Source: Acidobacteria bacterium UBA7540
Lineage (GTDB): Bacteria > Acidobacteriota > Terriglobia > UBA7540
DNA length: 5,302 nucleotides
Assembly (NCBI GenBank): GCA_002478145.1
Contig: DLMI01000105.1
Location: 38,572 to 43,873 of the forward strand
Reading direction: 5' to 3'
Position numbers and translations under genes: made by a program. The number at the start of each line of letters is the position of its first letter. Positions within the stretch are counted from its first letter, which is position 1. Of the stretch, positions 1 through 5,302 are shown piece by piece. The notes beneath the pieces are model-generated. The model saw only the letters and a program-made list of their open reading frames with translations. It was not told where the DNA came from and did not search any database.

Positions 1-164
1 TGGGTGTGGCGAAGACCGACCTCGAGCCTTATGGCACGGTTCTAGTCCACGGTGAACTGTGGGAGGCGCGCGCTGGGCAGCAGATTGCCAAGGGCACGCG
101 GGTGCGGGTTCGGGAAGTGGAGGGATTGACTCTGGTAGTTGAGCCTGTCCCGGAACGCAAATAG
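1..164 (+). CDS. nfeD: NfeD-family protein, C-terminal fragment (5' end outside window)
   Basis: The first complete codon is at position 3, and the frame runs 53 sense codons to TAG at 162-164. The visible part begins GVAKTDLEPYGTVLVHGELW and continues through a GTRVRVREVEG stretch to LVVEPV. This is the pattern of the soluble OB-fold (five-stranded beta-barrel) domain that ends NfeD proteins: a G-x-A-x-T-D-L-x-P-x-G opening, a G-E-x-W-x-A strand, then G-T-x-V-x-V. NfeD proteins are membrane proteins, and the long forms carry a ClpP-like serine protease domain. Whether this is a long or short form cannot be seen, because the N-terminal part lies outside the window. The next gene encodes a slipin, the classical operon partner of NfeD, and in archaeal pairs the protease cleaves the slipin C-terminus. 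The link to the neighbour supports the call strongly; the domain alone is short. Confidence 0.78.
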   Translation, partial: GVAKTDLEPYGTVLVHGELWEARAGQQIAKGTRVRVREVEGLTLVVEPVPERK

Positions 165-320
165 ACTTGCAAGCAAGCTGGGAGGGAATGAGCATCGCCG
201 CTCCCCTTTTGGCCGGATACCAGATAAAGGGAATGCTTCGGGTCATCGCCTGGGATTCCGTGGTCGATCATACGGAAACCGGCATCTTAACCGCGTCAAG
301 AACGCGAAAAGGAGCGCAAC

Positions 321-1094
321 ATGGTCTACATCGTCGTGGCCGTCATCATTTTCCTGTGGCTTTCGGCTTGTTTGAATGTATTGAGGGAATACGAGCGGGC
401 AGTCACTTTTCGTTTGGGCAGGCTTTTGGCAACGGACAAAGGGCCTGGGCTGATCTTCATCCTCTGGCCCATCGACAAGATCATTAGGGTCACGCTGCAG
501 GAGGTGGCTTGGGAGATCCCGCCGCAGGATGTCATCACTCGGGACAACGTTTCGTTGAAAGTGAATGCTGTGGTTTTCTTCCGGGTCCTGAGCGCCCAAA
601 AGGCGATCGTGCAGGTTCAGAACTACCGCTACCAAGTTGAGCAGCTCGCGCAAACCTGCCTTCGGTCGGTGCTGGGTGAAGTGGAACTCGACGATTTGCT
701 TTCCCAGCGCGAAAAGCTCAATTCGCGTCTGCAATCCATTCTTGATGTACACACGGAGCCCTGGGGCATCAAGGTGACCAAGGTGGAAGTGAAGCAGGTT
801 GACTTGCCACAGGACATGCAGCGGGCCATTGCGCGGCAAGCTGAAGCGGAGCGCGAGCGCCGGGCCAAGATCATCAACGCTGACGGGGAGTTTCAAGCTT
901 CAGAAAAGCTCTCCGAGGCCGCCAGCATTCTGGCCAAGGAGCCCATCACCATCACGCTGCGTTACCTTCAGACCTTGGCCGAAATCGGAACCGAGAGGAA
1001 TACGACCATTGTCTTTCCGATCCCGGTGGAGCTATTGAGTGCTTTGCTCGCAAAGGCCGGCGCCCACACTGCGCCCGGAGGAGAAAACAAGTAA
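321..1094 (+). CDS. Slipin / stomatin-like SPFH (band 7) membrane protein
   Basis: The 257-residue product is a prokaryotic slipin. Residues 2-20 ([19 protein letters not shown]) form the single N-terminal membrane anchor. The SPFH/band 7 core follows, about residues 21-165: [13 protein letters not shown], then [14 protein letters not shown], then the strands [13 protein letters not shown] and [16 protein letters not shown]. Residues 166-200 are a charged helix rich in Ala, Glu and Arg ([12 protein letters not shown]) of the sort that coils and oligomerises. The C-terminal segment [21 protein letters not shown] is the usual slipin ending. Slipins assemble into ring-like or cage-like membrane scaffolds and are thought to organise membrane microdomains and guide an NfeD protease. 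Start choice: ATG 321 is preceded by AAAAGGAG (307-314) with 6-base spacing. The length is normal for bacterial slipins. The NfeD gene just upstream fits the conserved pair, although the 156-base gap is longer than such pairs often show. The substrate is unknown. Confidence 0.93.
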   Translation: MVYIVVAVIIFLWLSACLNVLREYERAVTFRLGRLLATDKGPGLIFILWPIDKIIRVTLQEVAWEIPPQDVITRDNVSLKVNAVVFFRVLSAQKAIVQVQNYRYQVEQLAQTCLRSVLGEVELDDLLSQREKLNSRLQSILDVHTEPWGIKVTKVEVKQVDLPQDMQRAIARQAEAERERRAKIINADGEFQASEKLSEAASILAKEPITITLRYLQTLAEIGTERNTTIVFPIPVELLSALLAKAGAHTAPGGENK

Positions 1095-1130
1095 TGGGCA
1101 GGAGACACCAGGGGCCTGAGGCAAGGTATC

Positions 1131-1136
1131 AAGAGG
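1131..1136 (+). promoter_or_regulatory. Ribosome binding site deciding the SPOR gene start
   Basis: AAGAGG lies 6 bases before ATG 1143. A TTG at 1137 in the same frame touches this motif directly and so has no usable spacing. ATG 1143 is therefore the better start. Confidence 0.6.
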
Positions 1137-1142
1137 TTGACC

Positions 1143-1817
1143 ATGGTTAAGAATGCAGACCGTGTTCCTGGCGACAAAGGGCTTTCCACGCGGCACCTTA
1201 TCCTGGTGTTCTTGGCGGGGGTAGCCGTTTGCGGGGTTTTCTTCTCGCTGGGTTTCCTGGTGGGATACAACGAAAGGTCAGCGCGGATGGCGCCGGTCAC
1301 GGAGCGTGTCGCAACTTCTGCCACGATTCCGCCGACCGTCAATACTCCCCTCGAGACCACGCCGGTCGGATCCAGTGGTGCGGCGCCATCCACAACCTCT
1401 GTTCCGCCGCCGCTCGCATCCATGGAAGCCAGCGCCCCTGCTTCACCACCCGGCGAGCAGAAACCTGTAACAGCGCCCGGCACCGCGTCACCCGTGACGG
1501 CGCCTCACCCATCGCCCGCGGAGGCCGAAAGGGAACCTGAACCTGGCGCGACCTCAACTCCATCTGCCGCGGTTGGGGAAGTCGGCGTCGGATTCACGGT
1601 CCAGGTTGTGGCTTCGAGGACCAAACAAGATGCCGACGCTCTTGTGAAAATCCTGGAAGAGCGCGGCTACCCGGTATTTCTGGTTACGCCCGAATACGCG
1701 CACGCCAATGACCACCTGTACCGGGTTCAGGTTGGCCCGTTCAAGTCGAAGGATGATGCGGAAAAGGTGCGGACGAAGCTCACACAGGAAGGGTTCAAGC
1801 CCTTCATCAAACACTGA
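1143..1817 (+). CDS. Membrane-anchored SPOR-domain protein
   Basis: The 224-residue product has three parts. A short basic cytoplasmic N-terminus (to about residue 17) precedes one membrane helix, about residues 18-41 (LILVFLAGVAVCGVFFSLGF core). A low-complexity linker rich in Pro, Ala, Thr and Ser spans about residues 45-147 and includes two PVTAP repeats. A C-terminal SPOR domain covers about residues 150-224. It begins GFTVQVVASRTKQDADALV, has the central YRVQVGPF strand and ends EGFKPFIKH. SPOR domains bind peptidoglycan stripped of stem peptides, mostly at division septa, and this architecture resembles FtsN and DedD, but the linker is too divergent to name an ortholog. The start is ATG 1143, following AAGAGG. 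The gene lies 48 bases after the slipin and 67 before lnt, so co-transcription in an envelope operon is plausible. No catalytic domain is visible, so a role in division or septal wall binding is an inference from the family. Confidence 0.88.
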   Translation: MVKNADRVPGDKGLSTRHLILVFLAGVAVCGVFFSLGFLVGYNERSARMAPVTERVATSATIPPTVNTPLETTPVGSSGAAPSTTSVPPPLASMEASAPASPPGEQKPVTAPGTASPVTAPHPSPAEAEREPEPGATSTPSAAVGEVGVGFTVQVVASRTKQDADALVKILEERGYPVFLVTPEYAHANDHLYRVQVGPFKSKDDAEKVRTKLTQEGFKPFIKH

Positions 1818-1818
1818 G

Positions 1819-1929
1819 CTCTTTAAAGAGATTCCGGTTCGGCGGGTCGCCCGCGCCTCAATGAATGAATGATCCGATGAATCAATGAATCTGTTGAAAA
1901 AGACTCCGGTTCGGTGGGTCGCCGGGGCC
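1819..1929 (+). repeat. Imperfect direct repeat duplicating the lnt 5' coding end
   Basis: Positions 1819-1857 and 1891-1929 match at 32 of 39 bases without gaps, at an offset of exactly 72 bases (24 codons). The shared core is CCGGTTCGG, then GGGTCGCC. The second copy is codons 3-15 of lnt. The first copy is in the same reading frame and would read LFKEIPVRRVARA against LLKKTPVRWVAGA in lnt, but it has no start of its own and meets TGA at 1870-1872. Between the copies lies an ATGA-rich stretch (1860-1890) with the 9-mer TCAATGAAT twice, at 1858 and 1882. The simplest reading is an old local duplication of the gene start, with one copy now untranslated or abandoned. Confidence 0.7.
1865..1888 (+). 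other. Possible 7-codon leader ORF overlapping the lnt start
   Basis: ATG at 1865 opens MNDPMNQ and stops at TGA 1886-1888, which overlaps the lnt ATG (1885-1887) in an ATGA arrangement typical of translational coupling. ATG 1877 is in the same frame. Two further tiny frames start at 1861 (MNE, stop) and 1869 (MIR, stop). None has a good Shine-Dalgarno sequence; the nearest purine run is AAAGAG at 1825-1830, too far away. This could be a coupling device or just a by-product of the ATGA repeats. Confidence 0.25.
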
Positions 1930-3504
1930 CTCAGTGGTTTCTTCCTTGTAGCCTGTTTCCCGAAGCTTAATCTTCATCCCTTAGTCTGGATCGCCGTCCT
2001 CCCGCTGCTGCTCGTATTGGCGGGCGAGGCGAGTCCCTGGCGCGCTTTTGGTTGGGGGTATCTCAGCGGGGCCATCTTTCTTGCTGGGAGTTGCTACTGG
2101 TTTGTCGAGGTCATGCGGCAATACGGCGGGCTCAGTCTGAGCCTTGCCGTGACAGCGCTGCTGCTCTTCGTGATGGTCTGTTCTGTCTTTTTTGGAGTAT
2201 TCGGCTTGATTGCAGGGTGGGTGGCTCGCCGGTCGCCTGCACTCGCCTTGCTACTTAGCCCATTCCTGTGGGTGGCCATGGAGATTGCCCGCACGTACCT
2301 GATTACGGGCTTTCCTTGGAACCTCCTCGGCTACGGTGTGCAATCTGCTGGCTTAAGGCAAATCGCCTGCGTGACCGGGGTTTACGGGCTGTCGTTCCTG
2401 GCGGTCACGACCAGCGCGCTGGGGGCATGGGCATTTCTGCACTGGGGGACGAGATGGCCTCGCCTGGTGCTGGCTGGGTGGATTGCGCTCCTGCTCATTG
2501 GGAATTGGGCGTTCGCGCCGCCCGTCCCCACTAAAGGCCCGAATCTCGCGCTTTTGGTGCAACCCAATGTGCCGCTGGATGAGGGATCGGCCACCACCTG
2601 GGCGCCCTGGCTTAATCCTGCAAAGTTGAATCAGCTTGTGAACATGTCCTTGGATGCACTTTCAGACCAAAGACGGAGAGAAAACATCGCATTGGACGAG
2701 AAGGGGGCGCCGCACATCGTTGCGCCGCCTCTTATTATCTGGGCGGAAAACCCTGCGCCCTTCTATTTCACCCGCGATCAGGTTTTCAGGAAGGCTGTGG
2801 AGAGGATGGCGCGCCAGGCCGGGGCGTACGTAGTGGTGAACACGGTTGTGCCGCTCGGTGTAGGACCCTCGGAGATCACGAACAGCGCCGTGGTTGTAGA
2901 CCCGGAGGGACGCGAAATCCTGCAATATGATAAAATGCATTTGGTGCCGTTTGGTGAGTACGTTCCGGCCTGGGCCTTTCCAGACAAGATCGGAAAGATT
3001 ACCGCAGAAGTGGGGAACTTCGTTCCTGGAACCAGCTACCGCGTGGCGGAGACGCCAGAAGGCACGATTGGCATCTTCATTTGTTACGAGGACATCTTCC
3101 CTCAACTGGTCAGAAGGATTGCCTTGACGGGCGCCCAGGTGCTGGTGAATATTTCAAACGATACCTGGTTTGGCGACTCAGCCGCAGCCTTTCAAGAACT
3201 GGAGATGGCGCGCTTACGGGCGATTGAGAATCACCGCTACTTGTTGCGCGCAACGAACGACGGCATTACCGCATTGATAGATCCCTACGGGCGGGTGGAG
3301 AAACGAATCGCGCGCCATCAAACGATGGTCTTACCTGCTAACTTCAGTTACTGTCGAGGCCAGACCTTCTATACCAAGCGCGGCGATGTTTTCGCGTGGC
3401 TGTGCGCGGCCTTGGCCGTGGTGATGGTCCTTGGCGCGGCGATTTTACATCGCCAATGTGGCGGCGAATGGGCAGAGCGAGATTCCTCGCGCAGTTTATC
3501 CTGA
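1885..3504 (+). CDS. lnt: Apolipoprotein N-acyltransferase
   Basis: Lnt transfers a fatty acyl chain from phospholipid to the N-terminal diacylglyceryl-cysteine of lipoproteins in the inner membrane, the last step of lipoprotein maturation. The 539-residue product has the family layout: several membrane helices in about residues 10-211, a periplasmic carbon-nitrogen hydrolase domain at about 219-480, and a final helix at about 503-521. The catalytic triad is visible: E288 (in IIWAENPAPF), K350 (in YDKMHLVPFGEYVP) and C400 (in FICYEDIF). The supporting residues E358, Y401 and E402 keep the spacing seen in E. coli (K335/E343, C387/E389). The NISNDTWFGDS and MARLRAIENHRYLLR motifs are also typical. 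The stretch before E288 looks some 20 residues longer than in E. coli and contains a charged DQRRREN segment. The start at ATG 1885 fits the N-terminal basic-then-hydrophobic pattern but lacks a clear ribosome binding site. The gene follows the SPOR gene closely and stops at TGA 3502-3504. Confidence 0.96.
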   Translation: MNLLKKTPVRWVAGALSGFFLVACFPKLNLHPLVWIAVLPLLLVLAGEASPWRAFGWGYLSGAIFLAGSCYWFVEVMRQYGGLSLSLAVTALLLFVMVCSVFFGVFGLIAGWVARRSPALALLLSPFLWVAMEIARTYLITGFPWNLLGYGVQSAGLRQIACVTGVYGLSFLAVTTSALGAWAFLHWGTRWPRLVLAGWIALLLIGNWAFAPPVPTKGPNLALLVQPNVPLDEGSATTWAPWLNPAKLNQLVNMSLDALSDQRRRENIALDEKGAPHIVAPPLIIWAENPAPFYFTRDQVFRKAVERMARQAGAYVVVNTVVPLGVGPSEITNSAVVVDPEGREILQYDKMHLVPFGEYVPAWAFPDKIGKITAEVGNFVPGTSYRVAETPEGTIGIFICYEDIFPQLVRRIALTGAQVLVNISNDTWFGDSAAAFQELEMARLRAIENHRYLLRATNDGITALIDPYGRVEKRIARHQTMVLPANFSYCRGQTFYTKRGDVFAWLCAALAVVMVLGAAILHRQCGGEWAERDSSRSLS

Positions 3505-3585
3505 GCGGGCAGAGCGATCCCGCTGTAGCGGGACCGCAGGGCGGGATCAGAATGACAGCGAAGGACTCGGAATGACAGCGTAGCG
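3505..3585 (+). repeat. REP-like palindromic element after lnt
   Basis: Immediately after the lnt stop lie nested inverted repeats. TCCCGCT (3518-3524) pairs with AGCGGGA (3527-3533), and GATCCCGC (3516-3523) pairs alternatively with GCGGGATC (3541-3548). A tandem follows: AATGACAGCGAAG (3551-3563) and AATGACAGCGTAG (3571-3583), 20 bases apart. From memory, GTCATTC-type motifs of this sort recur between genes in several bacterial phyla, but copy number here cannot be judged from a single window. No T-run follows the hairpins, so this is not a classical terminator, though it could protect the lnt mRNA 3' end. Confidence 0.6.
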
Positions 3586-3621
3586 GCGATTACATCTTCT
3601 CCATTTCTGCTGAGATATTTC

Positions 3622-3701
3622 TAACCCTCTCCCCCTTGGGGGAGAGGGTGGCCCGCGATCCCGATGCACTTCATCGGGACGCGGGACGGGCGAGGGGGTC
3701 G
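3622..3701 (+). repeat. Second REP-like element with two strong hairpins
   Basis: A perfect 12-base inverted repeat, ACCCTCTCCCCC (3624-3635) and GGGGGAGAGGGT (3638-3649), is followed at once by a second stem: 3652-3666 (CCCGCGATCCCGATG) pairs with 3672-3685 (CATCGGGACGCGGG) around the 5-base loop CACTT, with one bulged A. The segment then ends in a CGAGGGGG motif (3691-3698) that echoes the opening. The arrangement CCCTCTCCC, then GGGAGAGGG, a GC stem and a G-rich end matches a widespread bacterial intergenic repeat style I recall. A two-base loop and the lack of a T-run argue against intrinsic termination as the main role. Confidence 0.65.
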
Positions 3702-3749
3702 CAAGCCTGGGATTGGGCAATGACCACGCGTCCTCCACCATTTGAAATC

Positions 3750-3754
3750 AGGAG
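3750..3754 (+). promoter_or_regulatory. Ribosome binding site deciding the prfB GTG start
   Basis: AGGAG lies 5 bases before GTG 3760. It fixes translation initiation at GTG in the upstream frame and not at ATG 3785, which has no such motif and lies in the post-shift frame. Confidence 0.8.
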
Positions 3755-3759
3755 CAAAC

Positions 3760-4864
3760 GTGATCGAAGAACTGCAAAGAGAATATGACGAATGGAAGCG
3801 ACGGGCCATCGAACTGCGGAGCTTTCTTTGACGCCCCTCAACGCCGCAAAGAATTTGAAACCCTCGACAAACAAATAGGTCAGCCTGATTTCTGGCAGGA
3901 CCAGGAAGCTTCCCAGAAAATCCTGACCGCTCGGAAGCGTTTGAGCGAGAAGATCGAAGAAGACGACAAACTCGCTCAGCGGCTGGCCGATGTGGATGCC
4001 TACTTCGAATTGGCCCGCGAGGGCGAACCAGTTGAGGGTGAGTTGAGGACCGAATTAGAGGCACTTCGGCAAGAGGTGGAGCGCATTGAGACGGAGACCA
4101 TTCTCGCCGGTGAAAATGACCACCTGAATGCCATCGTCGCGATTCACCCGGGAGCGGGCGGGACCGAGTCGCAGGATTGGGCCGAAATGTTGCTCCGCAT
4201 GTACAAGCGATGGGCGGAACGTCACGGCTTCGCCTTTACCCTGAATGATTATCAGTCTGGGGAGGAGGCGGGGCTTAAATCCGCCACTTTTACGGTGGCC
4301 GGCGATTACGCTTACGGCCTGCTGAGCGGTGAGACTGGCGTCCACCGGTTGGTACGGATCTCGCCCTTTGACCAAGCCGCCCGCCGGCACACCTCTTTCG
4401 CGTCTGTATTTGTCAGCCCGGAGATCGATGACACGATCAATATTGAAATCAAGCCGGATGAACTCAAGGTTGAAACCTATCGCTCCACCGGCAAGGGCGG
4501 GCAGCACGTCAACACGACGGACTCCGCCGTGCGTATCACCCACATCCCCACCGGAACTGTCGCCCAGTGTCAGAATGAGCGCTCGCAGCACCGCAATAAG
4601 GAAATGGCGATGAAATTCCTGCGTTCGAGACTCTACGAGTTGGAACTGCGCAAACGGCGGGAAGCGGCTGACAAACTCGAGGCCGCAAAGGCAGATATCG
4701 ATTTTGGCAGCCAGATCCGGTCCTACGTTTTGCACCCCTATCGGCTCATTAAGGACCATCGAACCAAATTTGAAATGGGAGATACTGACCGCGTCCTCGA
4801 CGGAGACCTCGATCCCTTCCTTAAAGCCTACCTGTTGTCCCGCCGGAGCGTCATGTCACGCTGA
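3760..4864 (+). CDS. prfB: Peptide chain release factor 2, made by programmed +1 frameshift
   Basis: RF2 recognises UGA and UAA stop codons on the ribosome and triggers peptide release. Translation starts at GTG 3760 and reads 23 codons, with MIEELQREYDEWK at the start and IELRSFL at the end. It meets in-frame TGA at 3829-3831, shifts +1 on CTT and continues with DAPQRRKEFETL from 3830 to TGA 4862-4864. The joined product is 367 residues, matching the usual RF2 size (365 in E. coli), and the junction LRSFL-D aligns with LRGYL-D of E. coli. The N-terminal coiled-coil domain is followed by the stop-codon-reading tripeptide SPF (201-203, in VRISPFDQAARR), which marks RF2 against the PxT of RF1. 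The catalytic GGQ is at 246-248 (TGKGGQHVN). A naive single-frame call would start at ATG 3785 and lose the true N-terminus. Regulation is expected through the frameshift: scarce RF2 lets the ribosome shift and make more RF2. REP-like repeats separate it from lnt. Confidence 0.96.
3817..3832 (+). promoter_or_regulatory. prfB programmed +1 frameshift site (CTT TGA C)
   Basis: The slippery codon CTT (3826-3828) is followed by TGA and then C, the near-universal RF2 recoding signal; UGA followed by C is a weak stop. GGAG (3818-3821) serves as the internal Shine-Dalgarno-like stimulator. Aligned to the anti-SD sequence, its register leaves three bases (TTT) before CTT, the same spacing as the AGGGGG-TAT-CTT arrangement of E. 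coli, although only four canonical pairs are present. Both flanking frames encode conserved RF2 sequence, which confirms the shift. Confidence 0.95.
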
Positions 4865-4905
4865 GCACACCGCTTTTTGACGGCCGAAGCATCCCTGCGG
4901 TGTGC
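4865..4905 (+). repeat. Perfect 9-base inverted repeat abutting the prfB stop
   Basis: GCACACCGC (4865-4873) and GCGGTGTGC (4897-4905) are exact reverse complements separated by 23 bases that begin with TTTTT. The left arm starts on the first base after the prfB TGA. There is no T-run after the right arm, so it is not a standard intrinsic terminator. The sequence around it, from GTCACGCTGAGC (4854-4865) to CCGAAGCATCCCTG, resembles a CTGAGC...CGAAGCATC type of dispersed repeat that I recall from bacterial intergenic regions; this was not tested by a search. Confidence 0.55.
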
Positions 4906-5302
4906 GAGGGTGGCGGCGACATTGCTTCTGAGTTCGACAGTTCGTTTAGGCGGGAATTCCGGGATAGGTCGCTCCGCCCGAACCAGTGGCTTTTTGGCTG
5001 GCGGCAGACAAAGACATTTTGTCCGCTCCGAGGTTCGCACCCTTGCGGGCTGTATGCCCCGGTTGTCCCCCTCCCCAGGCGGCTTGAGGCGGCCACCAGC
5101 ATTGCCGCAGAGGAATCCGTCGGCTGACGGATACCGCCGCGCTCGTACCTACCCGCTAAAGTGGCAATGTGCGGGACTCGTCCCGCGGGTTGGAAGGGGA
5201 ACTCACCGTGCCATGGGCGCAACACTGCCTTGACGTAACCTACGAATCGCCAGCGAGGCCCCGCGCATCTCGGCGGTTAGCCCGTTTAACCGGCCAATCT
5301 CT
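4906..5302. other. Long intergenic stretch with no supportable gene, several small hairpins
   Basis: No reading frame here shows a recognisable domain or a convincing ribosome binding site, and overlapping frames on both strands look equally random. Visible structures are: a stem GACAAA (5007-5012) with TTTGTC (5018-5023), extended by outer pairs to 5003-5027; a perfect 7-base stem with a GGCT loop at 5115-5132 (ATCCGTC/GACGGAT); and GCGGGAC (5171-5177) with GTCCCGC (5180-5186). ACCCGC at 5151-5156 could pair instead with GCGGGT at 5185-5190, or partly with 5171-5175. I recognise no tRNA, rRNA or known structured RNA. It may be an intergenic region ahead of a downstream gene, an unrecognised RNA, or decayed sequence. 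Confidence 0.4.

Noticed and set aside
167..487. A 106-codon frame overlapping the slipin start, with GGGAGGG just before an internal ATG at 188
   Set aside because: The purine run ends only one base before that ATG, the frame runs deep into the slipin gene in another phase, and the translation resembles no family.
243..896. Long antisense frame across the slipin gene
   Set aside because: It is opposite a clear conserved gene, has no domain of its own, and such shadows are common at this GC content.
1137..1142. TTG 1137 as the SPOR gene start
   Set aside because: It touches the AAGAGG ribosome binding site, so ATG 1143 with 6-base spacing is favoured.
3551..3583. AATGACAGCG tandem as a CRISPR array
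   Set aside because: There are only two short units 20 bases apart, with no spacers of regular length and no cas genes.
3624..3649. Strong hairpin as a Rho-independent terminator
   Set aside because: No T-run follows on either strand and the loop is only two bases. It fits a REP-like repeat better, though some termination effect is not excluded.
3785..3829. ATG 3785 as the prfB start
   Set aside because: The residues it adds (MTNGSDGPSNCGAFF) do not resemble RF2, there is no ribosome binding site, and the alternative frame from GTG 3760 encodes the conserved RF2 N-terminus up to the CTT TGA C shift site.
4055..4759. Long antisense frame across prfB
   Set aside because: It lies entirely opposite conserved RF2 coding sequence and its translation shows no recognisable domain.
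4851..5233. Two overlapping frames on opposite strands after prfB (4877-5233 plus, 4851-5225 minus)
   Set aside because: Both are rich in Arg, Pro and Ser with no domain, and no credible ribosome binding site is seen. The minus frame reads through the inverted repeat at 4865-4905, as spurious repeat-derived ORFs do.

Overview
The window carries five protein genes, all on the + strand, at moderately high GC. It looks like chromosomal DNA of a Gram-negative (diderm) bacterium: an apolipoprotein N-acyltransferase (Lnt) is present, with a membrane-anchored SPOR-domain protein beside it. The gene set, the RF2 sequence and the REP-like intergenic repeats remind me of Acidobacteriota. That placement is an impression and was not tested by any search.

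Layout. The window opens in the last 54 codons of an NfeD-family protein (stop at 162-164). A 156-base gap leads to a complete slipin/stomatin-like SPFH protein (321-1094), the usual partner of NfeD. Next come a SPOR-domain protein with one membrane anchor and a Pro/Ala/Thr-rich linker (1143-1817) and lnt (1885-3504). The lnt 5' region is odd. A diverged, stop-interrupted copy of the first lnt codons lies exactly 72 bases upstream, and the start codon sits in ATGA-rich repeats with overlapping mini-ORFs and no clear Shine-Dalgarno sequence. A 255-base gap (3505-3759) holds two REP-like inverted-repeat elements. Peptide chain release factor 2, prfB (3760-4864), follows and is read through a programmed +1 frameshift at CTT TGA C (3826-3832). 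The last ~438 bases hold no gene I can support, only inverted repeats.

How the genes fit together. NfeD and slipin form a membrane microdomain/proteolysis pair. The SPOR protein probably binds denuded septal peptidoglycan. Lnt completes lipoprotein maturation in the inner membrane. The first four genes therefore form an envelope group. RF2 is a translation factor separated from them by repeats and probably expressed on its own, with autoregulation through its frameshift. No novel multi-gene system is evident. The most interesting points are the recoded prfB, the duplicated lnt 5' end with its mini-ORFs, and the repeat elements that abut the lnt and prfB stop codons.
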